64,000 nucleotides of DNA from JAPOXR01 sp963662395 (GTDB taxonomy: Bacteria; Pseudomonadota; Alphaproteobacteria; Rhodobacterales; Rhodobacteraceae): positions 2,666,001-2,730,000 of the forward strand of contig OY759511.1 of assembly GCA_963662395.1 (NCBI GenBank), written 5' to 3'. Positions 1-9,395 of this stretch are shown piece after piece (within the stretch, counting starts at the first letter, position 1; every line of letters begins with the position of its first letter). Position numbers and translations under genes: made by a program. The notes under the pieces were generated by a model. It did not search any database. It saw nothing but the letters and a program-made list of their open reading frames with translations, and was not told the DNA's origin.

Positions 1-294
1 GTCGAGGCGCCCGACACCATGGTCGAGACCGCCGACCTCACGCCGAACTCCATGATGTCGTGCCGCAACCCACCGCGCATCTCGCGTCTGAAACCGGCAA
101 CCTGTCTCATGATGAAGCCAGCCAGCGCTGGCCACTGCCGGCAGCATGTCCGGATCTCCATCGATTGGTCGGTCTCCACGCGGATCTGACGTTCCTGCCT
201 TCGACGCGGGGTCTGGCCGGTTTCCACCCCCGGGAAATCGACCGGGTTCAGGCGGACGACTTCGTCCTCGATGATGATATCGCTTCGCCGATGG
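1..294. other. Left edge, no gene recognised
   Basis: Downstream of lptB on the minus strand one frame stays open to the window edge (about 97 codons). It has no clear start or Shine-Dalgarno sequence, and its translation is rich in Arg with no motif I recognise. It does not resemble RpoN, RaiA/HPF or PtsN, the genes that often follow lptB in alphaproteobacteria. It could be the start of a gene running off the window or plain intergenic sequence. Confidence 0.3.
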
Positions 295-1035
295 TCACAG
301 CGCGCCGATGTCACTTCCGAGGTAGTCCCTGATGAAATTCTCGTCCTGCCTGATCTCGTCGGGGGTGCCGTAGGCCAGGATGGTTCCTTCGGACAAGACG
401 TAGACGCGTTCGACCAGTGACAGGGTCTCGCGCCAGTTGTGATCGGTGATCAGCACGCCGATCCCGCGATCTCGAAGATGGTGGATCATGTGGCGAATAT
501 CCCGCCCCACCACCGGATCAATCCCGGCAAACGGTTCGTCCAGGAGGATGTAGTTCGGGTCCGATGCCAGGCAGCGGGCAATCTCGACCCGGCGGGTCTC
601 GCCGCCGGAAAGACCGCTGGCCGGCGCCTCGCCGAGATGCATGATTCCGAATTCCTCGAGCAGCTCGTTGAGCTTGACCTTGCGGAGATGGCGGTCCGGT
701 TCGCTCAATTCCAGCACCGCGAGAATGTTGTTGCGTACCGACAGGCCGGTGAAGATCGAGGTTTCCTGCGGCAGGTAACCGAGTCCGAGACGGGCCCGAC
801 GATACATGGGGAGGTTGGTCATGTCGATGCCGTCAATGGTCACCGAACCCGAATCCGGGATCAACATTCCGGCTATCGAGTAGAAGCAGCTGGTCTTGCC
901 GGCACCGTTGCGCCCGAGAATCCCGACGATTTCACCCCGTCCCAGCCGCAGACTGACATCACGGATAATTGCGCGTTTCCTGATGGTTTTGGTTATGTTG
1001 CTGACGACGATGCTCTGGGCGTCCGGCAAATCCAT
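295..1035 (-). CDS. lptB: LPS export ABC transporter ATP-binding protein LptB
   Basis: Cytoplasmic ATPase that powers LptFG to extract lipopolysaccharide from the inner membrane and push it along the Lpt bridge. The 246-residue protein is full length. It shows a Walker A loop (GRNGAGKTS, about residues 41-49), an ABC signature (LSGGETRRVEIARCL), Walker B (YILLDEPFAGIDP) and a switch histidine (LITDHN). FAGIDP after Walker B and NMxxLP-type sequence after the Q-loop region are typical of the LptB/LivG-like group. It lies 12 bp after lptA, last in the kdsD-lptC-lptA-lptB order. The identification is firm because the neighbours are the other Lpt genes. Confidence 0.95.
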   Translation of the reverse strand: MDLPDAQSIVVSNITKTIRKRAIIRDVSLRLGRGEIVGILGRNGAGKTSCFYSIAGMLIPDSGSVTIDGIDMTNLPMYRRARLGLGYLPQETSIFTGLSVRNNILAVLELSEPDRHLRKVKLNELLEEFGIMHLGEAPASGLSGGETRRVEIARCLASDPNYILLDEPFAGIDPVVGRDIRHMIHHLRDRGIGVLITDHNWRETLSLVERVYVLSEGTILAYGTPDEIRQDENFIRDYLGSDIGAL

Positions 1036-1047
1036 GGTCGCAGCGTG

Positions 1048-1545
1048 CTAGTTGGAGTCTGTGACCGTGGCCCGGGCGTCACCGAGCAACCTGCTGCGGC
1101 CGCTTTCGACATCGTAGATCATGGTGCCGGCGGTGAAGTTGGAGTCCCGGGATTTTATCCTGACATTGCCGGTCAAGGTGATGATTCCCTCTTCCAGATC
1201 ATACTGACCCGCATCGGCGGTGGCTTCGGAATTTTCCGAAACCAGCCTGACATTTCCCGTCATGTCGATCAGCGTGATCTGCCTGAAATCATTGTCTTCC
1301 GAGTGGACCACGGCAGATGTGCCGGTGACCGTCAGCTGATCCTGGGTGACTTTCACGCCATCAAGGAATGTCGTCGTACCGGCATCCTGGTCAAACAGGA
1401 CTTCGGTGGATTCCACCATGATCGGCTCCGATGTCCCGTGGCCGCCGCTGCCAAATGTCAGCTCGACTCCGGATTGCGCCGATATCGACGATGCAGAAAT
1501 CATCACTGCCGAGCAGAACCACACGACCACACGCCACATCTTCAC
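1048..1545 (-). CDS. lptA: Lipopolysaccharide transport periplasmic protein LptA
   Basis: Periplasmic bridge protein that carries LPS between LptC and LptD. The 165-residue protein starts with a signal peptide (hydrophobic core about residues 5-18, cleavage near SISAQS). It continues with an OstA/LptA beta-jellyroll repeat region in which short hydrophobic strands alternate with Gly/Asp turns (for example VTGTSAVVHS and GIITLTGNVRIKS). Its length matches the family. The start codon overlaps the lptC stop by 4 bp (ATGA), which indicates translational coupling, and lptB follows 12 bp later. Confidence 0.9.
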   Translation of the reverse strand: MKMWRVVVWFCSAVMISASSISAQSGVELTFGSGGHGTSEPIMVESTEVLFDQDAGTTTFLDGVKVTQDQLTVTGTSAVVHSEDNDFRQITLIDMTGNVRLVSENSEATADAGQYDLEEGIITLTGNVRIKSRDSNFTAGTMIYDVESGRSRLLGDARATVTDSN

Positions 1546-2147
1546 GACTCCGATTTCCCAGACTGAAGGAATTCGACTACTACATCATTGTTCAACTCTA
1601 TCAAACTCCACGATTCACCGCCCGGTGAGCGGGGGTCTCTCCTGACGACCCTCATGTCGCCTGCACGCCCGTTGCCACCTTCGAAGCTGAAGGTAACCAG
1701 CCCCGTGCTCTCGACAGACGTGCCGGTGAGCGAAATCCGGAACCCGCTCGACCGGACCTCCAGCAGGTTGCTGTCCTGGAAGATCGCATCACCTTCGAGA
1801 TCAATGAATTGTTCGGTCAGGTTGGTTGTCGCGGCATCCGAGGTGATCTTGTGCCAGCTTCCATCCGGATGCTGAATGTCCGCCGACACCCTGGTGATCA
1901 GGATCAGGTCATTCTCCGAGACGTAGTCCGAGGCGGTGATTTCAACGGCGGATCCCTCGGTGGTCTTTCCCGAGAAGGTAATCGAGTTGCCATCCGACTG
2001 GTCGACATCCAGCCCGGAAAAATTGATCAGCCGGATGTCCGGAGACCAGAACAGGATCACGACCAGGATGACAGCGGTCAGCGGCAGCCCGACCCGAAGG
2101 AAGGCGACGCGGCGGCTATGCCTTTGAACCTTCCGCTGCAGGCTCAT
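1542..2147 (-). CDS. lptC: LPS export system protein LptC
   Basis: Bitopic inner-membrane protein that receives LPS from LptBFG and hands it to LptA. The 201 residues comprise a basic N-terminus, one membrane segment (about residues 16-33, VGLPLTAVILVVILFW) and a periplasmic beta-rich OstA-like domain (GKTTEGSAVEITASDYV, then TEQFIDLEGDAIFQDSN). LptC is poorly conserved in sequence, so the call rests on this architecture and on its place between kdsD and lptA. It overlaps both neighbours by 4 bp, consistent with one operon. Confidence 0.88.
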   Translation of the reverse strand: MSLQRKVQRHSRRVAFLRVGLPLTAVILVVILFWSPDIRLINFSGLDVDQSDGNSITFSGKTTEGSAVEITASDYVSENDLILITRVSADIQHPDGSWHKITSDAATTNLTEQFIDLEGDAIFQDSNLLEVRSSGFRISLTGTSVESTGLVTFSFEGGNGRAGDMRVVRRDPRSPGGESWSLIELNNDVVVEFLQSGKSES

Positions 2148-3190
2148 CCCATACCTGCCCTCAGACAGTCATGGATGTGCAGGATACCCTCTACCCGACG
2201 AGAATCCGGAACCTCGACGACAAACAGGCAGGTGACCTTCCGTTCGTTCATCATTCCGATGGCCTTTTCGGCCAGGTCGCTGCCGACAATTGTCAGCGGG
2301 TGTTCGGTCATGACATCGCAGGCCCGGTTTTCGAGCAACCCGTCCATGTGTCGCCGCAGGTCACCATCCGAAATGATGCCGCAGAGTTCACCGGCGGAAT
2401 CGCAAATGCCGGCGACACCGAATCCCTTGCGGGTCATCTCGATCAACACCTCGTTCATTCCGGCATCCCGGGACACCAGCGGGATGGAGTCTCCATCATG
2501 CATCAGGTCGCGGACCCGGGAAAGGCGCACACCGAGTCGGCCGCCAGGATGAAACTCACGGAACAGGTCAGGGGTGAACCTGCAATGCTCGGTCAGCGCA
2601 ATGGCGATTGCATCGCCGACCGCCAGCATCATCGTGGTCGAATTGGTCGGGATCATTCCGGTCTCGCAAGCCTCACCGACCCTGGGCAGGATGATTCCGG
2701 CATTGGCCTGCCTGATCAGCGTGCTGTTGCTGTTGCCGGCGATGCCGACCAGCGGGATTCCGAATCTCCTGGTGTAGGCGATGATGTGGGCAAGCTCGGC
2801 AGTTTCCCCGGAATTCGACAGCACCAGCGCACAGTCATTGACCGCCATCATGCCCAGATCACCATGGCTGGCCTCCGCCGGATGCACGAAATGGGCCGGT
2901 TTGCCGGTCGAGGCCAGCGTTGCAGCAATCTTGCGCCCGATATGGCCGGACTTCCCGATACCGGAAACAATGACCCGGCCGCTGGTGCGGGCAAGCAAAT
3001 CCACCGCCTCGGAAAACCCGCCATCCAGCACACCCGCCAGCCGGTCAAGGGCCCGCGCTTCACGCAGGATGACATTGCGTCCCGTTTCCAGGAAGCGCGC
3101 GTAATCGAACTGGGTCTCTGCCATGGTTCCGTGTTGTTGCCGCAACTGCAGCATGCCTGCTCCAGCCAACTCTAGTGAATCATGCGCCAA
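2144..3190 (-). CDS. kdsD: Arabinose-5-phosphate isomerase (KdsD/KpsF family)
   Basis: Converts ribulose 5-phosphate to arabinose 5-phosphate, the first step of Kdo synthesis for LPS. An N-terminal SIS sugar-isomerase domain (about residues 60-190) carries the conserved GIGKSGHIGRK and STGKPAHFVHPAEASHGDLG blocks. Two CBS domains follow (about residues 230-345). Two starts are possible. The one given has a GAGG-type ribosome site. An internal ATG at 3124 (MAETQFDYARF) gives 326 residues, closer to the family length of about 320-330, and the extra 22 residues look unconserved. It is the first gene of the lpt operon. Confidence 0.93.
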   Translation of the reverse strand: MAHDSLELAGAGMLQLRQQHGTMAETQFDYARFLETGRNVILREARALDRLAGVLDGGFSEAVDLLARTSGRVIVSGIGKSGHIGRKIAATLASTGKPAHFVHPAEASHGDLGMMAVNDCALVLSNSGETAELAHIIAYTRRFGIPLVGIAGNSNSTLIRQANAGIILPRVGEACETGMIPTNSTTMMLAVGDAIAIALTEHCRFTPDLFREFHPGGRLGVRLSRVRDLMHDGDSIPLVSRDAGMNEVLIEMTRKGFGVAGICDSAGELCGIISDGDLRRHMDGLLENRACDVMTEHPLTIVGSDLAEKAIGMMNERKVTCLFVVEVPDSRRVEGILHIHDCLRAGMG

Positions 3191-4085
3191 TCCTCAATCC
3201 GGAGTTCGGCGCCGCAAGATGCCGGTCTCAACTCCCGCCCCCGCCGACGGCTCCCGGTATTCGATGCGCCTGGACTGCCGGCGAACTCCCGCCCGCGACT
3301 GGTGTATCATTGCCGTGCCGGCACCGCCTGCAATGCCCTGATTCACGAAGAAAACCGTCAGTTCGGCGGGCGACCGCCTGGCAAGAAGAGATGTTTCAAT
3401 GGATGCCCGGCGGGAAATTCGTGCATCTTCTCCGATGACGGAATCATTGAATCACGGCTCCGGACATTCCGCAACCACGGTGACATCAACGACTTGTGAG
3501 CGGAACTGTCCGAGATCAACTCTCCGGGCATGGCATGCCAGGGCGTGCATGCCGTCGATTTCACGATCGAGCCCCCATGTTCCACAAGCATCGTCAAGGG
3601 CATAGGTCGTGCCGTTGACAGACCCGGGAATTCGTCGAGACCTCCCGGCTACCGAATGAATGATCCGGATCGCTCATGGGGTTGCAGGCTCAGCCCTTCG
3701 GCCCGGAGCACAATTTTCGCCGGGTCATCAATTTCCAGTGAGTCCCCGGCGGCCATCATGTTCAGCCGCCCACCTGCCTTCTCCGGCCCGGCAAGCGGGG
3801 CCCTGTCCTGCCGCGCTGCCCCCGGGTAGTCCTGCCAGGCGACAAGAGCATGACCGGTTGCGGAGACGGCGGATGCCTTCACTGCAGCCCGCGGTCCCAA
3901 GGTCCGGGAGGACGGAAGCGCATCAGCGCTGCCTCCGGGATCCGACCGGGTGGATTCCGACATGGGAAGTGATGTAAGTGGCAGCACGCAACCCGGGGAA
4001 TGCCGACAGTTGTTTCATGCAGCAATCGGTTCGGCCAAGGGAATTCAGCCGGAATTCAACGTGATCAGCTAGCCGGACAATCGAC
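3191..4085. other. Long intergenic region without a convincing gene
   Basis: Nearly 900 bp separate the divergent kdsD and rnd genes. Several short open frames exist on both strands, and none has a recognisable domain. A minus-strand stretch around 3650-3900 reads like protein (segments such as GDSLEIDDPAKIVLRAEGL) but is interrupted and has no partner frame I can assign. It may be a decayed gene. The promoters of the two flanking genes should lie near its ends. Confidence 0.4.
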
Positions 4086-4706
4086 ATGCAGGATTTGAAT
4101 ACCAGGATATATGACGGTGATCTGCCGGACGATTTCGAATGTGGCCAGTCCGTGGCGATCGACACGGAAACCATGGGCCTGCATCTGCAGCGCGACCGGT
4201 TGTGCCTGGTGCAGCTCTCGACCGGCGACGGTGCCGCAACCCTCGTCAGGATTGGCAAGGGCCAGCACGCTGCGCCCAATCTTGCCAGGATGCTCGGGGA
4301 TCCCGGCATCCTGAAGATCTTCCATTTTGGCCGTTTCGATATCGCGGTGCTCAATTCGGCCTTCGGCGTCATGGCCAGGCCGGCATATTGCACGAAAATC
4401 GCCTCGAAACTGGCCAGGACCTACACGGACCAGCATGGCCTCAAGGTTCTGACCAGGGAGTTGCTGGGAATCGAACTCGAAAAGGAACAGCAATCTTCCG
4501 ATTGGGGCGCAGCTTCGCTGACCGAGTCGCAGGTCAGGTATGCAGCACATGATGTCATTCACCTGCACCGGTTGCGGGACGCTCTCGATGCAATGCTCGA
4601 AAGGGAGCAACGGAAGGAACTCGCGGATGCCTGTTTCGCGTTTCTTCCCGAAAGAGTTCGGCTGGACATGGCCGGCTGGTCGGGAAGGGACATCTTCGCA
4701 CATTGA
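4086..4706 (+). CDS. rnd: Ribonuclease D-like 3'-5' exonuclease
   Basis: Probable DEDD-type 3'-5' exoribonuclease acting in RNA maturation or turnover. The 206 residues cover one DnaQ-like exonuclease domain. Exo I is VAIDTETMGL (about residues 22-31), Exo II is around FHFGRFDIAVLN (about 80-91), and Exo III is QVRYAAHDVIHLHRLR (about 150-165), so the acidic residues and Tyr expected for catalysis are present. The HRDC domains of E. coli RNase D are absent, making this the short form common in alphaproteobacteria. A short rnd gene next to the kdsD-lpt cluster is a recurrent arrangement in this class; here it is divergent. Confidence 0.9.
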   Translation: MQDLNTRIYDGDLPDDFECGQSVAIDTETMGLHLQRDRLCLVQLSTGDGAATLVRIGKGQHAAPNLARMLGDPGILKIFHFGRFDIAVLNSAFGVMARPAYCTKIASKLARTYTDQHGLKVLTRELLGIELEKEQQSSDWGAASLTESQVRYAAHDVIHLHRLRDALDAMLEREQRKELADACFAFLPERVRLDMAGWSGRDIFAH

Positions 4707-5181
4707 CGGCATGGTCATGCGTCGTGGGAGGCCGGCGGGGCGGGAAGAGCCAGCGAACGTCATTCCGCATGGCGGTCGAGGTGAACCTGCCAGTGCATGA
4801 ACCAACCGGTCGGCCCCGGCCTACCGGCCGAATCTCCACGCAGGCGAATGAAGCCGCCGCCCGGGCCCGGAGTGAATGACATGCCCTTGCCAGACCTGCC
4901 GCGTACAGGGTGCCAGGGCCTCGCCCCGATACACCCCGCCGCGGAGAGGCAGGCGAGCGTGTCCGGGCAGGTACCAAATCGTGTGGCGAGGTCCTGGACC
5001 CTTGTCCGGCAGCGGAGAGGTCTGCGGTCGAGACGCTGCCTGGATGCTGTTTCGGCTCCGACCAACCGTGCCGGACGTGAAGACAAATCAATTGCCAGCC
5101 ATCGGAATTGTTGACACAATTCGATGGCGTTTCGCCAATCTGCAGATGAGGAGGAGCATGTGAGATTTCCTCGCCGGGCCC
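4707..5181. other. Intergenic region, no gene recognised
   Basis: This stretch of 475 bp lies between rnd and the permease gene. Short overlapping frames are present on both strands with no recognisable domain. A purine-rich tract (AGGAGGAGC, near 5149-5157) precedes the permease start and may be part of its leader. Confidence 0.4.
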
Positions 5182-7326
5182 ATGGGTTCGAAGATGGTCG
5201 ACCAGGCGGTTTACGCTGACAGGGCCGGATGGCGGTTGCCCGTATCCTGGTGGTCATCCTCCTGGGGGCTGTCGATCATCGGCCTGGTGCTGTCTCTCGG
5301 TGTCTGGAAGGTTGTCGGATACCGGTTTCCGGTTCCCGAGGCACTGACGGGGCAATTCGATTTCATTGCCGCGATCAACAACGGTGAGCTTTGGCTGAAG
5401 GACCATGTGCGGGAAACCACCCGGGCGATTGCCAAATGGGTCAACCTGTTCATCTCCTCGCTTGAACTTTTCCTGTGGCTCAAGCCCTGGCCGCTGCTGG
5501 TGATTGCCGTCGGCTTGCTCGGCCTGCGATACGGAGGGTTGCGGCTGGGGCTTTTTACCGCCTTCGGTGTCATGTACTGGGGCATCGTCGACATGTGGGA
5601 CCCGGCAATGTCCACCCTGTCACTGGTCCTGGTGTCGGTGGCGATTTCGATCATCCTGGGCGTTCCGCTTGGAATCTGGTCTTCGCAGTCGGACAGGTTC
5701 GAGGCGATCTTGCGTCCTGTTCTCGACACGATGCAGACCATGCCGGCTTTCGTCTACCTCCTGCCGGCGATTTTCCTGTTCGGAGCCGGGCAGACCGGTG
5801 CCGCCATGGCGATCATCATCTACGCCATTCCACCGGTGGTCCGGCTGACCAATCTGGGCATACGGCAAGTTCCGGCAAACCAGGTCGAGGTCTCGCGCTC
5901 ATTCGGTGCGACCGGTGCCCAGACCATGGCGAAGGTGCAAATTCCAACGGCCATGCCGTCGATCATCCTGGGGGTCAACCAGACGATGATGATGGCACTC
6001 GGACTGGCGGTGCTGGCCGTCTTCATCGGCACCGACGGGCTTGAACGGGAAGTCTACCGGGCGCTCACCAGGCTGCGTGTCGGATGGTCCTTCGAAGCCG
6101 GAATGGGAATCGTCTTCATGGCGATCATCTTCGACCGCCTGACACTGGCGATGAGTCGGCAGGGAGGGGAGGAGGTTTCCGACCAGACCAGGCTGAACTT
6201 CCGCCTTTTCCCGCAAAGCTGGGACAAGCTGCCTCCGCTGCTCTGGATCGAGACCGGGATTGACCGAATCTGGGGCGGGGTCGCACGATTCGGCCGGCTG
6301 ATCACCGAATTCTCGGCCCTGGTGCTGGAAAAGGCATTGCGACCTGCCGGCGAAGCCCTGGCAGAACGTGTCGCCCGTTCGCTGCGGGAGGCAGGCTTCC
6401 TGTTCGTCTCGCTGCTTGTTCTTCTTGCGATCTACCTGTTTGATCTCGTCATCGCCGATATCGGCTATTTCCCCGAGTATTTGCAGGTCTCAATCCGGGA
6501 GCCGATTGACAATGCGGTCAGCGCGCTGGTTTCCAATCCGAATTTCGGCACCTTTTCGAAATGGTTGCGGGGAGCGATCTTCAACTGGCAATTGAACCCG
6601 CTCAACCGGTTTCTGGAGGGCCTTCCCTGGTTCTATGTCCTTGCGGTCCTGTTCCTGATGGCCTGGCGAGCCAATGGGCCGGTCTTTGCCGCGGTGGTCA
6701 CTGCTCTCATGTTCTTCATGGTGCTGGCCGGGATCTGGGAAATCACCATGGAGACGCTGGCTGCCACGCTCGTGTCGGTGCTGATCTGTTTCGTGCTGGG
6801 GATGCCGTTGGGTGTTCTGGCGGCACAGAGCCGGATTGCAGACCAGGTCATCCGGCCGATTCTGGACTTCATGCAGACCATGCCGGCATTCGTCTACCTG
6901 ATCCCGGCAATCATGCTGTTCGGTGGCTCCAGGAGTACTGCGATCATCGCCACCGTGATCTACGCATTGCCGCCGATCGTCCGCCTGACCTCGCTTGGAC
7001 TCAGGCAGGTGCCAATGCAGGTTGGCGAGGTGGCGGAGAGTTTCGGAGCAACACGCCTGCAGCAGCTTCTGGCCATCCGGCTGCCAATGGCCAGCCCGGC
7101 AATTATCCTGGGAATCAATCAGTGCATTGTCATGGCTCTGGCCATGCAGGCAATCACCCCCATGATCGGCGGCACCGGTCTCGGCAGACAGGTATTTGCC
7201 GGAATGACGACTGCCAATACCGGAATGGGCCTCGTTGCAGGAATCGGCATTGCATTGCTGGCGATCATTCTTGACCGGCTGACCAACGCCTGGACCGCGA
7301 AACAGCGAGAGGCGCTGGGGCTGTAA
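5182..7326 (+). CDS. Betaine/TMAO-type ABC transporter permease, two fused ProW-like domains
   Basis: Membrane component of a quaternary-amine importer (OpuA/ProU family). At 714 residues it is about twice the usual ProW length because it holds two permease domains in tandem. Each carries the same block: MQTMPAFVYLLPAIFLFGAG (about residues 184-203) and MQTMPAFVYLIPAIMLFGGS (about 563-582). Each block is followed by a YAIPP/YALPP-VRLT coupling segment and a RQVP...E..SFGAT motif. The fusion should supply both membrane halves from one polypeptide. Fused permeases of this size occur in roseobacter TMAO/betaine systems such as TmoW, but the substrate is not proven here. It is convergent with the binding-protein gene at 7383-8327, and the ATPase gene is also on the other strand. 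Confidence 0.88.
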   Translation: MGSKMVDQAVYADRAGWRLPVSWWSSSWGLSIIGLVLSLGVWKVVGYRFPVPEALTGQFDFIAAINNGELWLKDHVRETTRAIAKWVNLFISSLELFLWLKPWPLLVIAVGLLGLRYGGLRLGLFTAFGVMYWGIVDMWDPAMSTLSLVLVSVAISIILGVPLGIWSSQSDRFEAILRPVLDTMQTMPAFVYLLPAIFLFGAGQTGAAMAIIIYAIPPVVRLTNLGIRQVPANQVEVSRSFGATGAQTMAKVQIPTAMPSIILGVNQTMMMALGLAVLAVFIGTDGLEREVYRALTRLRVGWSFEAGMGIVFMAIIFDRLTLAMSRQGGEEVSDQTRLNFRLFPQSWDKLPPLLWIETGIDRIWGGVARFGRLITEFSALVLEKALRPAGEALAERVARSLREAGFLFVSLLVLLAIYLFDLVIADIGYFPEYLQVSIREPIDNAVSALVSNPNFGTFSKWLRGAIFNWQLNPLNRFLEGLPWFYVLAVLFLMAWRANGPVFAAVVTALMFFMVLAGIWEITMETLAATLVSVLICFVLGMPLGVLAAQSRIADQVIRPILDFMQTMPAFVYLIPAIMLFGGSRSTAIIATVIYALPPIVRLTSLGLRQVPMQVGEVAESFGATRLQQLLAIRLPMASPAIILGINQCIVMALAMQAITPMIGGTGLGRQVFAGMTTANTGMGLVAGIGIALLAIILDRLTNAWTAKQREALGL

Positions 7327-7334
7327 CAGGAAAA

Positions 7335-7358
7335 GGCCCCCCGCTTCCGAGGGAGGCC
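7335..7358. terminator. Hairpin between convergent transport genes
   Basis: Eight-base arms (GGCCCCCC and GGGAGGCC, one mismatch) surround an 8-nt loop. Read on the minus strand the hairpin is followed by TTTT, so it fits a terminator for the binding-protein gene. On the plus strand, where it would serve the permease gene, the T-run is missing. It sits 8 bp after the permease stop codon. Confidence 0.6.
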
Positions 7359-7382
7359 ATCTTCAGGAAACCGGGTCGTCGG

Positions 7383-8327
7383 CTATTGAGCCCAGGACGC
7401 CACCCTGTCCTTGTTGTTCTCAAGCCACTCGGCAACGACTTCCTCGAGGTCACGACCGTCGATGTCGACGGCGAGAACCATCACGTTCTGCTCCTCATTC
7501 GTCAGAATGCTGTTCCGGACGAGTGTCGCGACCTCCGGATGCATTTCGTCAATATCCGATCGTGCGTAATTCATGGTCACGTCCACTGGCCAGCCGCATC
7601 CGGGCCAGCAGGACCCGTCGCCGTTATCGTCCAGCTCCAGACGGACCAAATCCAGGTCTGCATGAATCCAGTGCGGCTCCCAGGCATAGGCGACAAAGGG
7701 TTCACCGCGTGAAAACGCACCCTGCATCTCGGCCCAATGCGCGGCCTCCGAGCCAAGCTCCACCGCCTGAAACGGCAAGCCATACGCATCGATCCGACCC
7801 TGGTCGTCGCAGTGCCAATTGGCATTCGGGCACCCGATAAGCCGGCCCTTGTCGCCGGAATCGACCGCCTTGAACAGATCTACATGGTTGGCCAGGTCGG
7901 TGAAATGCTTCAGATCCGGTGCCGGTGCGCCATCGCCCTCGACCAGATATCTTGGCACGTAGTAGCTGGAAGTACCCACGACACCATGTTCACCGAGTAG
8001 TACCAGCGAACCGTCCCCACCGTATTCGGCAAAGAACTTGTCCTTGACCGGATAGTAGCTCGGCCAGAGCTCGCATCCGACCTGGGCGTCATCGGCAGCC
8101 ATCGCCTCAAGTGCGGGGGCACCGGATGGAATTTCCAGGTGTTTCACCTTGTATCCGAGTTCGGACTTGATGGCTTCGGCAAGAATCAGACAGGAAATCT
8201 GACCGCCGGTCCAGTCCGGAACCAGAACCGTCACTACACCCTGTGCATGAACTGCCGAACCGGTCGCCATGGACGTGGCGGCGGCGATGGCGGTCGCAGA
8301 CAGGAATTTCGAAAATCTTGACATCAT
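7383..8327 (-). CDS. Glycine betaine/TMAO-type ABC transporter substrate-binding protein
   Basis: Periplasmic binding protein of the OpuAC family, partner of the fused permease at 5182-7326 and the ATPase at 9396-10433. It has a signal peptide (about residues 1-28, ending SAVHAQG) and then an OpuAC-type fold. Trp-rich segments (VPDWTGGQ, CELWPSYYP, AYAWEPHWIH, CWPGCGWP) could form the aromatic cage used for quaternary ammonium ligands. Four Cys residues in the C-terminal half may make disulfides. A GGAGGT ribosome site precedes the double ATG start. Its genes are spread over both strands, unlike the usual XVW or VWX operons. Confidence 0.88.
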   Translation of the reverse strand: MMSRFSKFLSATAIAAATSMATGSAVHAQGVVTVLVPDWTGGQISCLILAEAIKSELGYKVKHLEIPSGAPALEAMAADDAQVGCELWPSYYPVKDKFFAEYGGDGSLVLLGEHGVVGTSSYYVPRYLVEGDGAPAPDLKHFTDLANHVDLFKAVDSGDKGRLIGCPNANWHCDDQGRIDAYGLPFQAVELGSEAAHWAEMQGAFSRGEPFVAYAWEPHWIHADLDLVRLELDDNGDGSCWPGCGWPVDVTMNYARSDIDEMHPEVATLVRNSILTNEEQNVMVLAVDIDGRDLEEVVAEWLENNKDRVASWAQ

Positions 8328-8403
8328 CTACCTCCGTGATTGGTCGCCCATCATAACGCAGTAACTGCGAATCCAAAGCACTTTGTGAGTGGTCGTGACC
8401 GAA

Positions 8404-8631
8404 TCACGAAGATGCCCCTGGCCATCCGGCAAGGTCCAGGAAGCGGTCTCCGGCCCGTCCTGCCATCGAATTGACCAACCCCCGGGCGGCAAGAGAACCC
8501 CTGGAAAGGAAGTTTCTGCACGCCTCTCCCCGGCGCGGGAGCCCGAAATGCCGGCCAGCGTTCCCGATCAGCGGCAGGAGCCGGCATGATCCGGCGCGGT
8601 CGCGCATGAACCTCTCGCAGGTGGCGGTCAC
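8404..8631 (-). CDS. Possible small coupled ORF, unknown function
   Basis: A 75-codon frame starts with GTG overlapping the stop codon of the metallo-hydrolase gene (GTGA), as in translationally coupled operons. It ends 76 bp before the binding-protein start. The product would be basic (Arg-rich) with no domain I recognise. The coupling geometry is the only support, so it could easily be a chance frame in a GC-rich spacer. Confidence 0.25.
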   Translation of the reverse strand: MTATCERFMRDRAGSCRLLPLIGNAGRHFGLPRRGEACRNFLSRGSLAARGLVNSMAGRAGDRFLDLAGWPGASS

Positions 8632-9386
8632 CCGCCGGATGTCGGGAATTCCCTCTGCAGGGTCGAAATGGCATCGGCGGAATTCTTCAGCGGGCGGTAG
8701 CCATCGGCAATCTGCCGCAGCCGGCCTCCCCCGAAGGATGCATAATGGCCCCCATGCACGGTCCGGGCGCCCAGGTTGCGCAGCCTGTCGAGGGTCTCGA
8801 GATACAGTTCGGGGTCTGAATGGGGATGCCCGTCATGGAGCGGTCCGTCATAGGCGGCGTCGCCCGAAAACAGGGTGTGCGATGCGGCATCCCACAAGCC
8901 GATCGATCCCGGCGAATGACCCGGAAGGTGAAGAACCTGGAAGGCGACATCGCCGAGGTCCACGACATCACCTTCATCGAGATAACCGGTCAGCGGGGCC
9001 GGCCTGATGACATGCGAAAAATTGTCGAAATCCGGATGGACCTCCGGGTCCACGATCTGCACATCGGTCCAGCCGCTGGAAAACATGGTTGCATCATGTC
9101 CGCCAGCGGCGAAGGCCGGTGCTTCCAGGCGATGGCCCAATCGGCAGGAGAACTCGGCCAGCCCGACGACATGGTCAAAATGCGAGTGGGTGCAGATTGC
9201 CTTGGCCGGCCTGTCGGTTCGCTCGGCAATCCAGTTCTTCAGCGGTGACACCCCAAAGCCGGTATCGACAACGAGGTCGAAATCGCGCCCGCGGACATGC
9301 CAGATATTGCAGCGCATGAAGGGAACAACGCCTGCCTCCTCGACCCGGCTGATCCTGTCGTCGATACGCGTTGCCTGGAAACCCAT
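8628..9386 (-). CDS. MBL-fold metallo-hydrolase
   Basis: Probable metal-dependent hydrolase with the metallo-beta-lactamase fold. The HxHxDH metal motif is intact (CTHSHFDHVVG, about residues 66-76). It is followed by a metal-ligand His in HLPGHSPGSIG, the bridging Asp in LFSGDAAYDG, and a late His in VHGGHYASFGGG. At 252 residues it is a single domain without a fused partner. It begins 9 bp after the transporter ATPase, so the two are probably co-transcribed, which suggests action on the imported compound or a derivative. The substrate cannot be told from the sequence. Confidence 0.85.
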   Translation of the reverse strand: MGFQATRIDDRISRVEEAGVVPFMRCNIWHVRGRDFDLVVDTGFGVSPLKNWIAERTDRPAKAICTHSHFDHVVGLAEFSCRLGHRLEAPAFAAGGHDATMFSSGWTDVQIVDPEVHPDFDNFSHVIRPAPLTGYLDEGDVVDLGDVAFQVLHLPGHSPGSIGLWDAASHTLFSGDAAYDGPLHDGHPHSDPELYLETLDRLRNLGARTVHGGHYASFGGGRLRQIADGYRPLKNSADAISTLQREFPTSGG

Positions 9387-9395
9387 CGACAGTCG

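Noticed and set aside
439..1566. Plus-strand frame of 375 codons antisense to lptB/lptA
   Set aside because: It is the complement of two well-supported genes and has no family resemblance; long antisense frames are expected at this GC content.
5182..7326. Two separate permease genes joined by a sequencing error
   Set aside because: The frame is continuous through a plausible linker with membrane segments, and fused permeases of this size are known in related transporters.
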